Counted from the first letter of the stretch, positions 19,899 through 29,015 are shown. The stretch: 64,000 bases of DNA from Rhodobacter sp. (GCA_020250175.1 JADCEN010000016.1:57472-121471); one strand, 5' to 3'. Numbers and translations are program-made. The notes: generated by a model from the sequence alone, not told the origin.

Positions 19899-20678
19899 TC
19901 AGGCGGCGGGGCGAAGGAACGCCCATCGGTCCCCATCGCTCCTCTGCGGCTGAAAGCGGTAGCCGCCCAGGTCGAAGTCCTGAAGGGACGCAGGGTCTGT
20001 CAGACGGTTCTCGGCGATGAACCGTGCCATCGCCCCGCGCGCCTGCTTGGCAAAGAAGCTGACGACCTTCGGATCACCGGCCTTGTCTTCCAGGAAGACC
20101 GGCGTGATCACCCGCAGCTTCAGGGCGCTTTTGTCGACGGCACCGAAATACTCCTGCGATGCACAGTTCACCACTATCCCGGTGCCGACGGTCTTCGCCT
20201 GGGCGTTCAGCGCCCGCGCCAGGCGCGTGCCCCAATAGCCATAAAGGTCGGCGGCCCTGGCCGTGGCCAGCTTGCTGCCCATTTCCAGCCGATAGGGTTG
20301 GATCGCGTCCAGCGGGCGCAGCAGGCCGTAGAGACCCGACAGGATGCGAAGACGGTCCTGCGCCCAACGCAGGGCGTCTTCGGAGAGGGTCTTCGCCTCC
20401 AGCCCGATATAGGTATCGCCCGCGAACATCAGGGCCGCCGGGTGCAGCTGATCCGGCTGCGGGGCGGCGGCGAAGGACTTGAACCGGTCACGATTCAGGG
20501 CCGCCAAGGGTTCGGAAATGGCCATCAGGTCCCGCAGCTCGGCCACCGACAGGCGGCGGGCCGCGCGCGCAAGGCGTGCCGCATCGGCGGCAAACGCCGG
20601 TTCGCTGGGCGTCATCGTCCCCGGCAAAGTCACGGGGTCAAGGTCCAGCCGTTTGGCGGGCGAGATCACGGTCAGCAT
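19899..20678 (-). CDS. yaaA: Peroxide stress protein YaaA
   Basis: DUF328/YaaA family protein, 259 residues, linked in E. coli to lowering free iron during peroxide stress. The N-terminus MLTVISPAKRLD and the later blocks (YRLEMGSKL, NCASQEYF, SFFAKQARGAMARFI) are characteristic. It ends 6 bp from the convergent histidine kinase gene and lies 55 bp after recQ on the same strand. Confidence 0.93.
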   Translation of the reverse strand: MLTVISPAKRLDLDPVTLPGTMTPSEPAFAADAARLARAARRLSVAELRDLMAISEPLAALNRDRFKSFAAAPQPDQLHPAALMFAGDTYIGLEAKTLSEDALRWAQDRLRILSGLYGLLRPLDAIQPYRLEMGSKLATARAADLYGYWGTRLARALNAQAKTVGTGIVVNCASQEYFGAVDKSALKLRVITPVFLEDKAGDPKVVSFFAKQARGAMARFIAENRLTDPASLQDFDLGGYRFQPQRSDGDRWAFLRPAA

Positions 20679-20733
20679 CGGGAAGCCTCATCTGGGGCAT
20701 GAAGGGTAACTGCGGGGGCGCGATTGTCCAGCC

Positions 20734-22779
20734 TTACCCCTCACGGATCGCGGCAAGGAAGGCAGCCCCGAAACGCGCCGACTTCAGCGGGCCGAGGCCT
20801 TGCATCGCCTCGAGCTCGGCAGCGCTGGCGGGGCGCGCCTCGGCGATCTTGCGCAGGGTGGTGAAGGTGCAGCTCAGCGGCTTTTCCGTGCCATCCTCGC
20901 CGCGCTGCAAGCGCAGCTGGATGTCGCAGAGCCGGTCGAAGAGTGCCCCCGCATCGCGCCCGGCAAGCTTCATCCGCTGGGGATGCAGGGGCACCGGGGC
21001 GCTGCCGGTGATGACCTCCAGAAAGGCCGCGCCGAAGCTTTCGAGCTTCTTCGCGCCGACCCCGCTGATTGCCGCCATCTGATCGAGCGTCACGGGGCGG
21101 CGCTCGGCCATTTCGATCAGGGTGCGGTCGGGGAAGATGATGTAGGCGGGCACTGATGCCGCCTCGGCCAGCGCCCGCCGCTTCGCTTTCAGGGCTGAGA
21201 GCAGGGGCTCGTTTTCGTCGGAGATGAGGGCGGTGACGGCGGGACGGGCTGCTGCTGACTGCACCGTATCGCGCCGCAGCGTGATGCTGGCTTCGCCGCG
21301 CAGGATCGGCCTTGCGGCATCGGTCATGCGCAGCGCCCCGTGCCGGTCCGCGTCGGGGCGCACCAGATCGCGGCCCATCATCTGGCGGAAGACGGCCCCC
21401 CAGGCCGGTTTTGACAGATCGCGTCCGACGGCAAAGGTGGGCAGCCGGTCATGGCCGCGGTCCTTGACCTTGGGGGTCGCGTTGCCCGTCAGGATGTCGA
21501 TCAGATGCCCCGCACCGAACCATTCGCCGGTGCGCAGCATGGCGGACAGGGCCTTGCGCACCGCCTCGGTGGCATCAAACAGGGCTGCTGGGCTGTCGCA
21601 CAGATCGCAGTTGCCGCAGGGCGGCGACGTTTCGCCGAAATATCCCAGCAGCACCTGGCGGCGGCAGGCTGTCGCCTCGGCCAGCCCAAGAAGGGCATTC
21701 AGGCGCGCATGGTCCGCCTCGCGGCGGTCGGCGGGGGCAGGGCTTTCGTCGATCTGGCTGCGGCGCAGGCGGATGTCGTCGGGGCCGTACAGGGTCAGTG
21801 TATCGGCGGCGGCACCATCACGCCCGGCGCGGCCGATTTCCTGATAGTAGCCTTCGATCGACTTCGGCAGATCGGCATGGGCGACCCAGCGGATATCCGG
21901 CTTGTCGATGCCCATCCCGAAGGCAATCGTCGCCACCACGATCAGCCCGTCTTGCTGCTGAAAGCGCACTTCGACCCGCCGGCGGTCTTCCGCCTCCATC
22001 CCGCCGTGATAGAAGCAGGCCGAATGGCCCGCCTCGCGCAGCGCCTGCGACAGGGTTTCGGTCTTGGCGCGGGTGGCAGTATAGACGATGCCCGACTGCC
22101 CCTTGCGGGCAGCGGCAAAGGCCAGGATCTGCTGGCGCGGCGTGTCCTTGACCTGAAAGGCCAGCCGCAGGTTGGGCCGGTCGAACCCGCGCAGAAAGGT
22201 GGACGGGGCCACGCCATCGAACAGACGCGCCACAATCTCGGCCCGGGTTTCGCTGTCTGCCGTGGCGGTAAAGGCGGCAAGCGGCACATCCAGCGTGCGG
22301 CGCAACGCGCCGATGCGCAGATAGTCGGGGCGGAAATCATGGCCCCACTGGCTGACGCAATGCGCCTCGTCCACCGCGACAAGCCGGGTCCGCACGCGCC
22401 GCAGCATCTGCACCGTCGCGGCCGAGGCCAGCCGTTCGGGTGCCATGTAAAGCAGCTTGATGCGGCCTTCGTCCAGGCCCCGGAAGACCGCCTCTGTTTC
22501 TTCTTCGGTATTGCCCGAGGTCAGCGCCCCCGCCATGACACCGGCGGCCCGCAGGGCCCGCACCTGATCGCGCATCAGCGCGATCAGCGGCGAGATGACC
22601 ACTGTCACCCCGTCTCGGCACAGCGCCGGAAGCTGGAAACACAGCGACTTGCCACCCCCCGTCGGCATGATCGCCAGAACATTCTCACCGGCCAGGACCG
22701 CCTCGACAATTTCGGCCTGACCGGGCCTGAACCCGGAAAAGCCGAAAACGGACTGTAGCAGGGCAGACGGATCGGGCAT
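20734..22779 (-). CDS. recQ: ATP-dependent DNA helicase RecQ
   Basis: 3'-5' superfamily 2 helicase of recombination repair. Motifs include FGFSGFRPGQ (motif 0), MPTGGGKSLCFQLP (Walker A), DEAHC (Walker B), QEIGRAGRDG (motif VI), the four-cysteine RecQ zinc site (CRRQ ... CGNCDLC) and a C-terminal HRDC domain (near SCTFTTLRKIAEARP). I chose ATG at 22779 (MPDPSALLQ). A GTG at 22842 overlaps the yggT stop (GTGA) and would add 21 residues, so the exact start is open. It runs in a yggT-recQ-yaaA series. Confidence 0.93.
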   Translation of the reverse strand: MPDPSALLQSVFGFSGFRPGQAEIVEAVLAGENVLAIMPTGGGKSLCFQLPALCRDGVTVVISPLIALMRDQVRALRAAGVMAGALTSGNTEEETEAVFRGLDEGRIKLLYMAPERLASAATVQMLRRVRTRLVAVDEAHCVSQWGHDFRPDYLRIGALRRTLDVPLAAFTATADSETRAEIVARLFDGVAPSTFLRGFDRPNLRLAFQVKDTPRQQILAFAAARKGQSGIVYTATRAKTETLSQALREAGHSACFYHGGMEAEDRRRVEVRFQQQDGLIVVATIAFGMGIDKPDIRWVAHADLPKSIEGYYQEIGRAGRDGAAADTLTLYGPDDIRLRRSQIDESPAPADRREADHARLNALLGLAEATACRRQVLLGYFGETSPPCGNCDLCDSPAALFDATEAVRKALSAMLRTGEWFGAGHLIDILTGNATPKVKDRGHDRLPTFAVGRDLSKPAWGAVFRQMMGRDLVRPDADRHGALRMTDAARPILRGEASITLRRDTVQSAAARPAVTALISDENEPLLSALKAKRRALAEAASVPAYIIFPDRTLIEMAERRPVTLDQMAAISGVGAKKLESFGAAFLEVITGSAPVPLHPQRMKLAGRDAGALFDRLCDIQLRLQRGEDGTEKPLSCTFTTLRKIAEARPASAAELEAMQGLGPLKSARFGAAFLAAIREG

Positions 22780-22838
22780 GGAACTGGTCACAGGAAGGCG
22801 GCCCGGTCCGAACGGCAAGGGTCCGTGGGTGCCAGAGG

Positions 22839-23126
22839 TCACATGAACATCGCCGCGTTGTTGGTCAGCACGATGCGAATGGCATAGACGGCCAAAAGCA
22901 CGATCAGCGGGGCCAGATCAAGGCCGGACATACGCGGCAGAATGGTGCGCACGCGGCTGTAAACCGGTTCCAGCAGGCGGTTCAGCCCATCCCAGATCTG
23001 GGCCACAAGCGGCTGGCGCAGGTTCAGGACCTGGAAATTGATCAGCCAGCTCATGATGATATGGGCGATGATGATGAACTGGGCGATGTCCAGGATCAGC
23101 AGCAGAATCTGAAGAAGCGATGTCAT
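22839..23126 (-). CDS. YggT-family membrane protein
   Basis: 95-residue protein with two hydrophobic stretches (ILLLILDIAQFIIIAHIIMSW and APLIVLLAVYAIRIVL) around a short amphipathic segment ending in LLEPVYSRVRTILP, the signature of the YggT/YlmG family (osmotic tolerance or membrane organisation in other organisms). It precedes recQ on the same strand and may be coupled to it. Confidence 0.88.
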   Translation of the reverse strand: MTSLLQILLLILDIAQFIIIAHIIMSWLINFQVLNLRQPLVAQIWDGLNRLLEPVYSRVRTILPRMSGLDLAPLIVLLAVYAIRIVLTNNAAMFM

Positions 23127-23261
23127 ATCCCGGTCCTTTGCAGCACGTTGCGCCACTGCTACCGTCCGCGACGCACAAGGGCAACCATTTCCCGCAACGC
23201 AAGCCGCTTGCGCCCGCCTGCCGTTCCCGGTTCTATCGCGGCAGGCAAAGGGGGAGCCGGG

Positions 23262-24599
23262 ATGACAACAGCGGCACGCCGGATCTGGGGATGGTTCTTC
23301 TTCGACTGGGCCAGCCAGCCCTACAGCACCCTGCTGCTGACCTTTATCTTTGCCCCCTACATGGCCAGCCTGCTGGGCAGCGGGACGGCGGCGCAGACGG
23401 TCTGGGGTTTCGGCATCGGGGCGACGGGCCTGCTGATTGCCGTTCTGTCGCCGCTTCTGGGGGCGGTGGCCGACCGCTGCGGGCACAGGATGCGCTTCAT
23501 CGCCTTCTTCTCGGTGCTTTATGTGCTGGGGGCCTGGGGCCTGTGGCAGGCGGCTCCCGGTGATGTCAACCTGTGGTTCGTGATGATCAGCTTCGGGATC
23601 GGTCTGATCGGCATGGAATTTGCCACCACCTTCTCCAATGCCATGCTGCCGGACCTTGGCACCCGGCAAGAGATCGGCCGCATCTCGGGATCGGGCTGGG
23701 CCTTTGGCTATCTGGGCGGGGTCATCTCGCTGATCCTGGTGCTGACGCTGCTGGCGGAAGGCACGACGGGGCGAACGTTTATCGGACTGTCGCCCATCCT
23801 GGGGCTGGACCCGGCACTGCGCGAGGGAACCCGCGCGGTGGGGCCGTTCACGGCGATCTGGTATGCCATCTTCATGATTCCCTTCTTCCTGTGGGTCCGG
23901 GAACCGCGCCGGAGCGATACTATCGGGCTGCGGGCCGCCGCCCGCCACGCCTTTCCGGACCTGCGGCGCACGCTGGCCAGCCTGCCGAAGCGGAAAAGCC
24001 TTTCGGCCTTTCTGGTCTCTTCCATGCTGTACCGCGATGCGCTGAACGGCATCTATGCCTTCGGCGGCATCTATGCTGCGGGTGTGCTGGGCTGGGGCGT
24101 CACCGACGTGGGTGCCTTCGGCATCCTGGCCGCGATCACGGGCGCGGTCTTTGCCTGGCTGGGGGGGCGGGCCGACAGCCGGTTCGGATCGCGGGCCGTG
24201 GTGGTGGCCTGCCTGATCGTTCTGACGGCCCTTGCCGCCGGAATCGTCTTCATCTCGCGCGAGGCTGTCTTTGGTCTGGCCGTTCCGCCGGAAAGCCGCT
24301 TGCCCGATCTTGCCTTCTACGTGCTTGGTGCCCTGATCGGCGCGGCCGGGGGGGCGATGCAGGCCTCAAGCCGCACCATGATGGTACACCAGGCCGATCC
24401 GGCCCGCATGACCGAAGCCTTCGGTCTTTATGCGCTGGCCGGAAAGGCCACATCCTTTGTCGCGCCCCTGTCGATCGGGATTGTCACCGCGGCGACGGGA
24501 AGCCAAGCTTGGGGAATCACCCCCTTGATTCTACTGTTTGCCCTGGGTCTGATCCTGCTGCTCTGGGTGAAGCCAAACGGAGACGGAGAGTCCGGATGA
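23262..24599 (+). CDS. MFS transporter, UMF1/Atg22-like family
   Basis: 445-residue integral membrane protein with about twelve hydrophobic segments. The N-terminus IWGWFFFDWASQPYSTLLLTF and the later block FAFGGIYAAGVLGW are typical for the UMF1 (Atg22-like) branch of MFS carriers. The substrate is unknown. Start at 23262 has GGGGGAGCC upstream. Its last codons overlap the start of mepA, so it probably shares a transcript with it. Confidence 0.87.
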   Translation: MTTAARRIWGWFFFDWASQPYSTLLLTFIFAPYMASLLGSGTAAQTVWGFGIGATGLLIAVLSPLLGAVADRCGHRMRFIAFFSVLYVLGAWGLWQAAPGDVNLWFVMISFGIGLIGMEFATTFSNAMLPDLGTRQEIGRISGSGWAFGYLGGVISLILVLTLLAEGTTGRTFIGLSPILGLDPALREGTRAVGPFTAIWYAIFMIPFFLWVREPRRSDTIGLRAAARHAFPDLRRTLASLPKRKSLSAFLVSSMLYRDALNGIYAFGGIYAAGVLGWGVTDVGAFGILAAITGAVFAWLGGRADSRFGSRAVVVACLIVLTALAAGIVFISREAVFGLAVPPESRLPDLAFYVLGALIGAAGGAMQASSRTMMVHQADPARMTEAFGLYALAGKATSFVAPLSIGIVTAATGSQAWGITPLILLFALGLILLLWVKPNGDGESG

Positions 24600-25483
24600 G
24601 TCGAATCCTGATTGTCTTTCTGGCACTGGCGTTTGCCGGGCCTGCCGCCGCACAACAACTGGCCAACCGTCTGTTCGGCGCGGCCGAAGCGCCCTCTGCG
24701 CAGGCGCCGATGCCCATCGGCAGCTATGCACGGGGCTGCGCGGCGGGCATGGTTGCCATGCCCGAATCCGGCCCAAGCTGGCAGGTGATGCGCCTCAGCC
24801 GGGGGCGCAACTTCGGCCAGCCCGAAATGATCACGTTTCTGAAGCAGCTCAGCGTCGCGGCGCAGCAGGTCGGCTGGGCGGGGCTGTATATCGGCGACAT
24901 CAGCCAGCCGCGCGGGGGGCCGATGACCTCGGGCCATGCCAGCCACCAGATCGGGCTTGATGCCGATGTCTGGATGCTGCCGCCGCGCCGCCTTGACCTG
25001 ACGCAGGCCGAACGGGAAAAGATCAGTTCTGTCGCGGTCCGCTCTGCCGATCAGCGCAGTGTCACGCCCGCCTGGACCCCGGCGCACAAGACCCTGCTGC
25101 AGGCGGCGGCGTCGGACCCCAGGGTTGATCGCATCTTTGTCGCCGCCGCCGTCAAGATCGACATGTGCAGGACGGCCACGCGCAAGGACAGGGACTGGCT
25201 GCAGAAGATCAGGCCTGTCGCCGGGCATGACACGCATTTTCACATCCGCCTGAAATGCCCGCAAGGCGCGCGCCTGTGCAAGACGCAGACCCCGACGGTC
25301 AGGGAACTGTCCGATGGCGGAAGCGGCTGCGACGAGACTCTGACCTGGTGGGTCACCGATTATCTGAACCCGCCCAAGGCGGCAAAGCAGCCGGGCAAAC
25401 CGAAACCACGCGAAAAGACCGTACGGGAATACACGATGGCCGATCTGCCCGCGCAATGCGCCGAAGTTCTTTCCTCGCGCTGA
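24596..25483 (+). CDS. mepA: Penicillin-insensitive murein endopeptidase MepA
   Basis: Periplasmic peptidoglycan hydrolase that cuts D-Ala-meso-DAP cross-links. A signal peptide opens the 295-residue product (ILIVFLALAFAGPAAA). The LAS-metallopeptidase motifs are intact: SGHASHQIGLDADVW (H and D zinc ligands) and DTHFHIRLKCP (HxH). A lysine- and proline-rich segment follows near the C-terminus. Start overlaps the MFS stop (ATGA), and the end overlaps the next gene by 28 bp. Confidence 0.94.
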   Translation: MSRILIVFLALAFAGPAAAQQLANRLFGAAEAPSAQAPMPIGSYARGCAAGMVAMPESGPSWQVMRLSRGRNFGQPEMITFLKQLSVAAQQVGWAGLYIGDISQPRGGPMTSGHASHQIGLDADVWMLPPRRLDLTQAEREKISSVAVRSADQRSVTPAWTPAHKTLLQAAASDPRVDRIFVAAAVKIDMCRTATRKDRDWLQKIRPVAGHDTHFHIRLKCPQGARLCKTQTPTVRELSDGGSGCDETLTWWVTDYLNPPKAAKQPGKPKPREKTVREYTMADLPAQCAEVLSSR

Positions 25484-26352
25484 TCGCGGCGCTTGGTCTT
25501 GTCGCGGGGGCTGCAACGCCTTCGGGGCGGTCGGAAACTGCGGGCTTTCTTGGCAGCTACCTGTGGTTCAATGACGACGCACGCTTTGGCGGAATTTCGT
25601 CGCTGGAGTTGTCTGAAGACGGGACCCGCCTGATCGCCCTGACCGACCGGGGCACGTTGATCCATGCGACGATCCGACGCGACGCCACAGGACAGATTGC
25701 AGAGATAGTGGTTGAAGCGCTGGTCGCTTTGGGCATTCCGGCGACGGATCAGATCACTTCGTTCATTTATGACACAGAAGGGATTGCGCTTGCGCCGGAC
25801 GGATCCTTCTTTGTCTCGACGGAGAGGAACACGCGGGTCCTGCAGTTTGACTCCTCTGGCCAGGTAGCCGTGGCCTTGCCCGTGCCGCGAGAGTTCGGGG
25901 CCATGAGGCCGAATGCCGGGCTTGAGGCGCTGGCGATTGACAGGGATGGTGCCCTTTATACCATGCCCGAAATCACCGACCGGAAGGACGGGGCCTATCC
26001 GGTGTTCCGGTACAGCAACGGGCGATGGGACCGATCCTTTCTGATCCGCGGAACAGAAGGCTTCCTGCCGGTTGGCGCGGACTTCGGTCCGGATGGCCGT
26101 TTGTATCTTCTTGAACGGCAGTTTCGCGGGCTTGGCGGCTTTGTCACGCGCATCCGGCGCGTTGTACCCGAGGGACCGGGCATCGCTGCTGACGAAGTTC
26201 TGGTTGAAACCGCTCCCGGCACCTTCGGCAATCTTGAAGGTTTGTCGGTCTGGCGGGATGCAGGAGGGTCGTTGCGGCTTACCCTGGTGGCGGACGACAA
26301 TTTTCTGGTCTTCCTTGCCACCGAAGTCGTCGAATTCGCCGTCCCTGATTGA
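25456..26352 (+). CDS. Secreted esterase-like/phytase-like beta-propeller protein
   Basis: 298-residue protein with an N-terminal signal peptide (SSFLALIAALGLVAGAAT). The body resembles the esterase-like activity of phytase family (PF13449): repeated strands such as GISSLELSEDGTRLIALTDRG, DTEGIALAPDGSFFVSTE, NAGLEALAIDRDGALYTMPE and NLEGLSVWRD. The substrate is unknown. The chosen ATG at 25456 lies inside the end of mepA in another frame (28-bp overlap) and is the only start that gives a clean signal peptide. Its central part is somewhat less GC-rich than its neighbours. Confidence 0.83.
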   Translation: MRRSSFLALIAALGLVAGAATPSGRSETAGFLGSYLWFNDDARFGGISSLELSEDGTRLIALTDRGTLIHATIRRDATGQIAEIVVEALVALGIPATDQITSFIYDTEGIALAPDGSFFVSTERNTRVLQFDSSGQVAVALPVPREFGAMRPNAGLEALAIDRDGALYTMPEITDRKDGAYPVFRYSNGRWDRSFLIRGTEGFLPVGADFGPDGRLYLLERQFRGLGGFVTRIRRVVPEGPGIAADEVLVETAPGTFGNLEGLSVWRDAGGSLRLTLVADDNFLVFLATEVVEFAVPD

Positions 26353-26437
26353 CTTGGGGGTTCGCGCAGGTCTATGGCGCGGCGTCCGCCCGGCAGGCGG
26401 GTCAAGTATCCGCAACCTTGTCAAAACGGACCACAGG

Positions 26438-27061
26438 ATGACCCGCAAGCTGGTGCCCGGCATTCTGGCCATGGCGATCATCGTCGTTGCCTCGAACATC
26501 CTGGTGCAGCACCGGTTCGGCCCATGGCTGACCTGGGGGGCCTTCACCTATCCCTTTGCCTTTCTGGTCACCGACCTGACCAACCGCTTCTACGGCGCGC
26601 CCGCCGCACGCCGGGTTGTCTGGGCCGGCTTTGCGACCGGTGTCGTCTGTTCGCTGATCGGCACGCAGATCACCGGCGACTTCGGCCCGCTGGTGACGCT
26701 TCGCGTCGCCCTTGCCTCTGGAACCGCCTTTCTGGCGGCGCAGATGCTGGATGTGGCCGTGTTTGACCGGATGCGGACCGGTGCCTGGTGGAAACCGCCG
26801 CTGGTCTCGACCCTGCTCGGCTCGTCGCTGGATACGGCGCTGTTCTTCGGCATCGCCTTTTCGGCCAGGCTCAGCGTCATCGAGCCTGGCAACGATGTGT
26901 CCTGGGCGGGACAGGTTCTGCCGTTGCTGGGGTTTGGCCCCGCAGCGCCGCTTTGGGTGTCGCTGGCCACCGCGGATTGGCTGGTGAAACTGGCACTTGC
27001 CTTGGTGGCACTGGTGCCGTTCCGCATGATCCTTGCGCGGAGAAACGCAAAGGTAGCGTAA
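26438..27061 (+). CDS. VUT-family (YhhQ-like) carrier, probable queuosine-precursor transporter
   Basis: 207-residue membrane protein with about six helices and the family motif TYPFAFLVTDLTNRFYG near the N-terminus, plus a later glycine/serine-rich helix (LGSSLDTALFFGIAF). YhhQ proteins of this family (PF02592) bring 7-cyano-7-deazaguanine or related precursors into the cell for tRNA queuosine. ATG at 26438 has CAGG upstream. It ends just before the short transcription unit at 27.1 kb. Confidence 0.85.
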   Translation: MTRKLVPGILAMAIIVVASNILVQHRFGPWLTWGAFTYPFAFLVTDLTNRFYGAPAARRVVWAGFATGVVCSLIGTQITGDFGPLVTLRVALASGTAFLAAQMLDVAVFDRMRTGAWWKPPLVSTLLGSSLDTALFFGIAFSARLSVIEPGNDVSWAGQVLPLLGFGPAAPLWVSLATADWLVKLALALVALVPFRMILARRNAKVA

Positions 27062-27131
27062 AAGCTTTTGACAAATACAAAATCTGTGCCACCTTTCCAT
27101 CATCGGCAACATTTTGAAAGGAGGTGATCCA

Positions 27132-27188
27132 GTGTCTAGAGTGATGTTGGAGAGAGGTGTCGGGACAGTCGGCGGGGGTATGGTCTAG
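27132..27188 (+). CDS. Possible micropeptide with a maximal Shine-Dalgarno sequence
   Basis: GTG start, 18 codons, TAG stop (MSRVMLERGVGTVGGGMV). The Shine-Dalgarno core AGGAGG ends 7 nt before the start, which is ideal, and the pairing with the 16S tail can extend to 17 nt. The glycine/valine-rich product has no recognisable domain. In-frame GTG and ATG codons follow at codons 4 and 5. It could be a real micropeptide, a leader peptide, or a by-product of an RNA whose role is to bind ribosomes. Confidence 0.35.
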   Translation: MSRVMLERGVGTVGGGMV

Positions 27189-27258
27189 GGGCAGCCCTCT
27201 GGAAAACACACCACCGATTGGGCTTGAAACCTAACTGGCCCATCTCCTTGGAACTCGG

Positions 27259-27290
27259 AAAGGGTCGCCCCAGCGGGCGGCCCTTTCTCT
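27259..27290 (+). terminator. Rho-independent terminator of the short 27.1-kb transcript
   Basis: A 12-bp stem, AAAGGGTCGCCC (27259-27270) with GGGCGGCCCTTT (27275-27286), one G-U pair and a CAGC tetraloop, followed by the pyrimidine tract CTCTTT. It lies 29 bp upstream of arfB, so arfB needs its own promoter or readthrough. Confidence 0.8.
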
Positions 27291-27318
27291 TTATGCGTGC
27301 TACAGGTAGCCTCCGGCC

Positions 27319-27741
27319 ATGTTGAAGATCACCGACACCGTGTTTCTTGCCGACTGGGAGCTGACGGAAAGCTTCTCGCGCGCATCCGGCCCCGGCGGGC
27401 AGAATGTGAACAAGGTGGAAACCGCCGTGGAACTGCGGTTCGAGGCGGAACGCTCGCCGCATCTCACCGCGCCGGTCAAGACCCGGCTGAAGCGGCTGGC
27501 CGGGCGCCGCTGGACGCTGGACGGGGCCATCGTGATTCGCGCGGAAGAAACGCGTAGCCAGATCCGCAACCGGGAGCTGGCAAGGGAGCGTCTGGCAGAG
27601 ATGATCCGCGAAGCCCTGGTCGCCCCCAGGCGCCGGGTGCCGACCCGGCCCACATTGGGCAGTCAGAAGCGGCGGCTTGCCGAAAAAGCCGTGCGGGGCG
27701 AGGTAAAGGCGGGCCGCGCCCGCCCGGTGGAGGATGAATGA
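27319..27741 (+). CDS. arfB: Alternative ribosome-rescue factor ArfB (peptidyl-tRNA hydrolase)
   Basis: Release-factor-like hydrolase that frees ribosomes stalled without a stop codon. The 140-residue product has the catalytic GGQ loop in ASGPGGQNVNKVETAVELRF and the basic C-terminal tail (TLGSQKRRLAEKAVRGEVKAGR) that inserts into the empty mRNA channel. ATG at 27319. Its stop overlaps the next gene's start by ATGA. Confidence 0.93.
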   Translation: MLKITDTVFLADWELTESFSRASGPGGQNVNKVETAVELRFEAERSPHLTAPVKTRLKRLAGRRWTLDGAIVIRAEETRSQIRNRELARERLAEMIREALVAPRRRVPTRPTLGSQKRRLAEKAVRGEVKAGRARPVEDE

Positions 27742-29015
27742 CCGAAGATCAGGTACAGCGGCGCGCGCGGCTGATGGGGCCGAATGTGCCCACCTTCTAC
27801 CGCACCCCGCTGCATCTGGTGCGCGGCGAAGGTGTGTGGCTGTGGGATGCCGCCGGAAAGCGCTATCTCGACTGCTACAACAATGTGCCGCATGTTGGCC
27901 ATTGCCACCCCAGGGTGGTCGGGGCGATCTGCCGGCAGGCCGGTATCCTGAACACCCATACCCGGTACCTTCACGATCTGGTGCTGGACTATATCGAACG
28001 GCTGACCGCCACGCTGGGCCACGGCATCAGCCAGGCGATCATGACCTGCACCGGGTCCGAGGCGAACGACATCGCCCTGCGCATGGCGCAGGCCGCAACC
28101 GGCAAGACCGGCATCATTGCCACCGACAACACCTATCACGGCAACACCGGGGCCACATCGGTCCTGTCCACCCGCCGCCCGCCGATCGGCGGCTATCCCG
28201 GCCATGTCCGCCTTGTCCCCGCGCCGGATTCGCTGCGGCCCGTGGGGGGAAGCCTGCAAGGCCAGGCCCAGGCCTTTGCCGCCCAGGTCGCCCGGGCGAT
28301 TGCAGAGCTGGAGGCGACGGGGCACGGGTTTGCCGGCATGATGCTGTGCCCGGTCTTCGCCAACGAAGGCATCCCCACGGTGCATCCCGGCTTTCTTGAC
28401 CCGACGGTTGCGGTCATCCGCCGTGCCGGGGGGCTGGTCATCGCCGACGAGGTGCAGCCCGGTTTCGGCAGGGTCGCCAGCCATTTCTGGGGGCATGACT
28501 GGCTTGGCGTCGCGCCCGATGTGGTGACCGTGGGCAAGCCGATGGCGAACGGGCATCCGGTTGCCGCAGTTCTGGCCACGCCCGCCGTGATGGGTGCCTT
28601 TCGCGACGCCTTCGGATATTTCAACACCTTTGGCGGCAACCCGGTGTCTGCAGCGGCCTGCATGGCGGTGCTGGATGTGCTGGAGGATGACGGGCTGCAG
28701 CAGAATGCGGCACGGGTCAGCGCCCATGCGATGGACCGCCTGCGGGCCCTGCGCCACCCGCTGCTGGCCGAGGTGCGCGGTGTGGGTCTGATCTTTGGCG
28801 CAGAATTCGTGCTGGACGACGCGATGACACCCGCGACCGGTTTCGTGGCCGACGTGGTGGAAAGCATGGTGCAGCGCGGCTTCATCCTCAACAGGATCGG
28901 GCGCGCGGGAAACACACTCAAGATTCGCCCGCCGATGCCCTTCTCGGTTGAAAATGCCGACATGCTGATGGATGCGCTGCAGGATGTGATGGCGGAAACG
29001 CCGGTTCCGCGATGA
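27738..29015 (+). CDS. Class III PLP-dependent aminotransferase
   Basis: 425-residue fold-type I enzyme. It has the cofactor region TCTGSEANDIALRMAQAATG, the DEVQPGFGR block and the PLP lysine in VTVGKPMANGHPV. It resembles the AGXT2L/phospholyase-like branch (YLDCYNNVPHVGHCHPRVV). Many bacteria carry a fusion of an APH-type kinase with this aminotransferase type. Here the kinase follows as a separate gene with a 4-bp overlap. Proposed substrates are therefore phosphorylated amino alcohols (as in phosphoethanolamine or phosphohydroxylysine phospholyases) or simple omega-amino acids; this is inference. Confidence 0.85.
   Translation: MTEDQVQRRARLMGPNVPTFYRTPLHLVRGEGVWLWDAAGKRYLDCYNNVPHVGHCHPRVVGAICRQAGILNTHTRYLHDLVLDYIERLTATLGHGISQAIMTCTGSEANDIALRMAQAATGKTGIIATDNTYHGNTGATSVLSTRRPPIGGYPGHVRLVPAPDSLRPVGGSLQGQAQAFAAQVARAIAELEATGHGFAGMMLCPVFANEGIPTVHPGFLDPTVAVIRRAGGLVIADEVQPGFGRVASHFWGHDWLGVAPDVVTVGKPMANGHPVAAVLATPAVMGAFRDAFGYFNTFGGNPVSAAACMAVLDVLEDDGLQQNAARVSAHAMDRLRALRHPLLAEVRGVGLIFGAEFVLDDAMTPATGFVADVVESMVQRGFILNRIGRAGNTLKIRPPMPFSVENADMLMDALQDVMAETPVPR

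Larger units (their letters stand above)
27068..27290 (+). ncRNA. Candidate short independent transcript (sRNA or leader mRNA)
   Basis: Between the VUT carrier and arfB lies a compact unit. TTGACA at 27068-27073 is a good -35-like hexamer, although no clear -10 follows. At 27116-27132 the sequence GAAAGGAGGTGATCCAG is the exact complement of the usual alphaproteobacterial 16S rRNA 3' tail. It is followed by an 18-codon reading frame, about 70 nt that could fold (GGTGT may pair with ACACC near 27207-27213), and a strong terminator hairpin at 27259-27286. I do not recognise an Rfam class; it is not tmRNA, SRP RNA or RNase P by its motifs. The transcript boundaries are inferred. Confidence 0.5.

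Noticed and set aside
27116..27290. The short transcript considered as SRP RNA, tmRNA, RNase P or a tRNA
   Set aside because: The diagnostic motifs are absent (no SRP GGAAG loop context, no tRNA-like ends with CCA, no RNase P core), and no cloverleaf folds.
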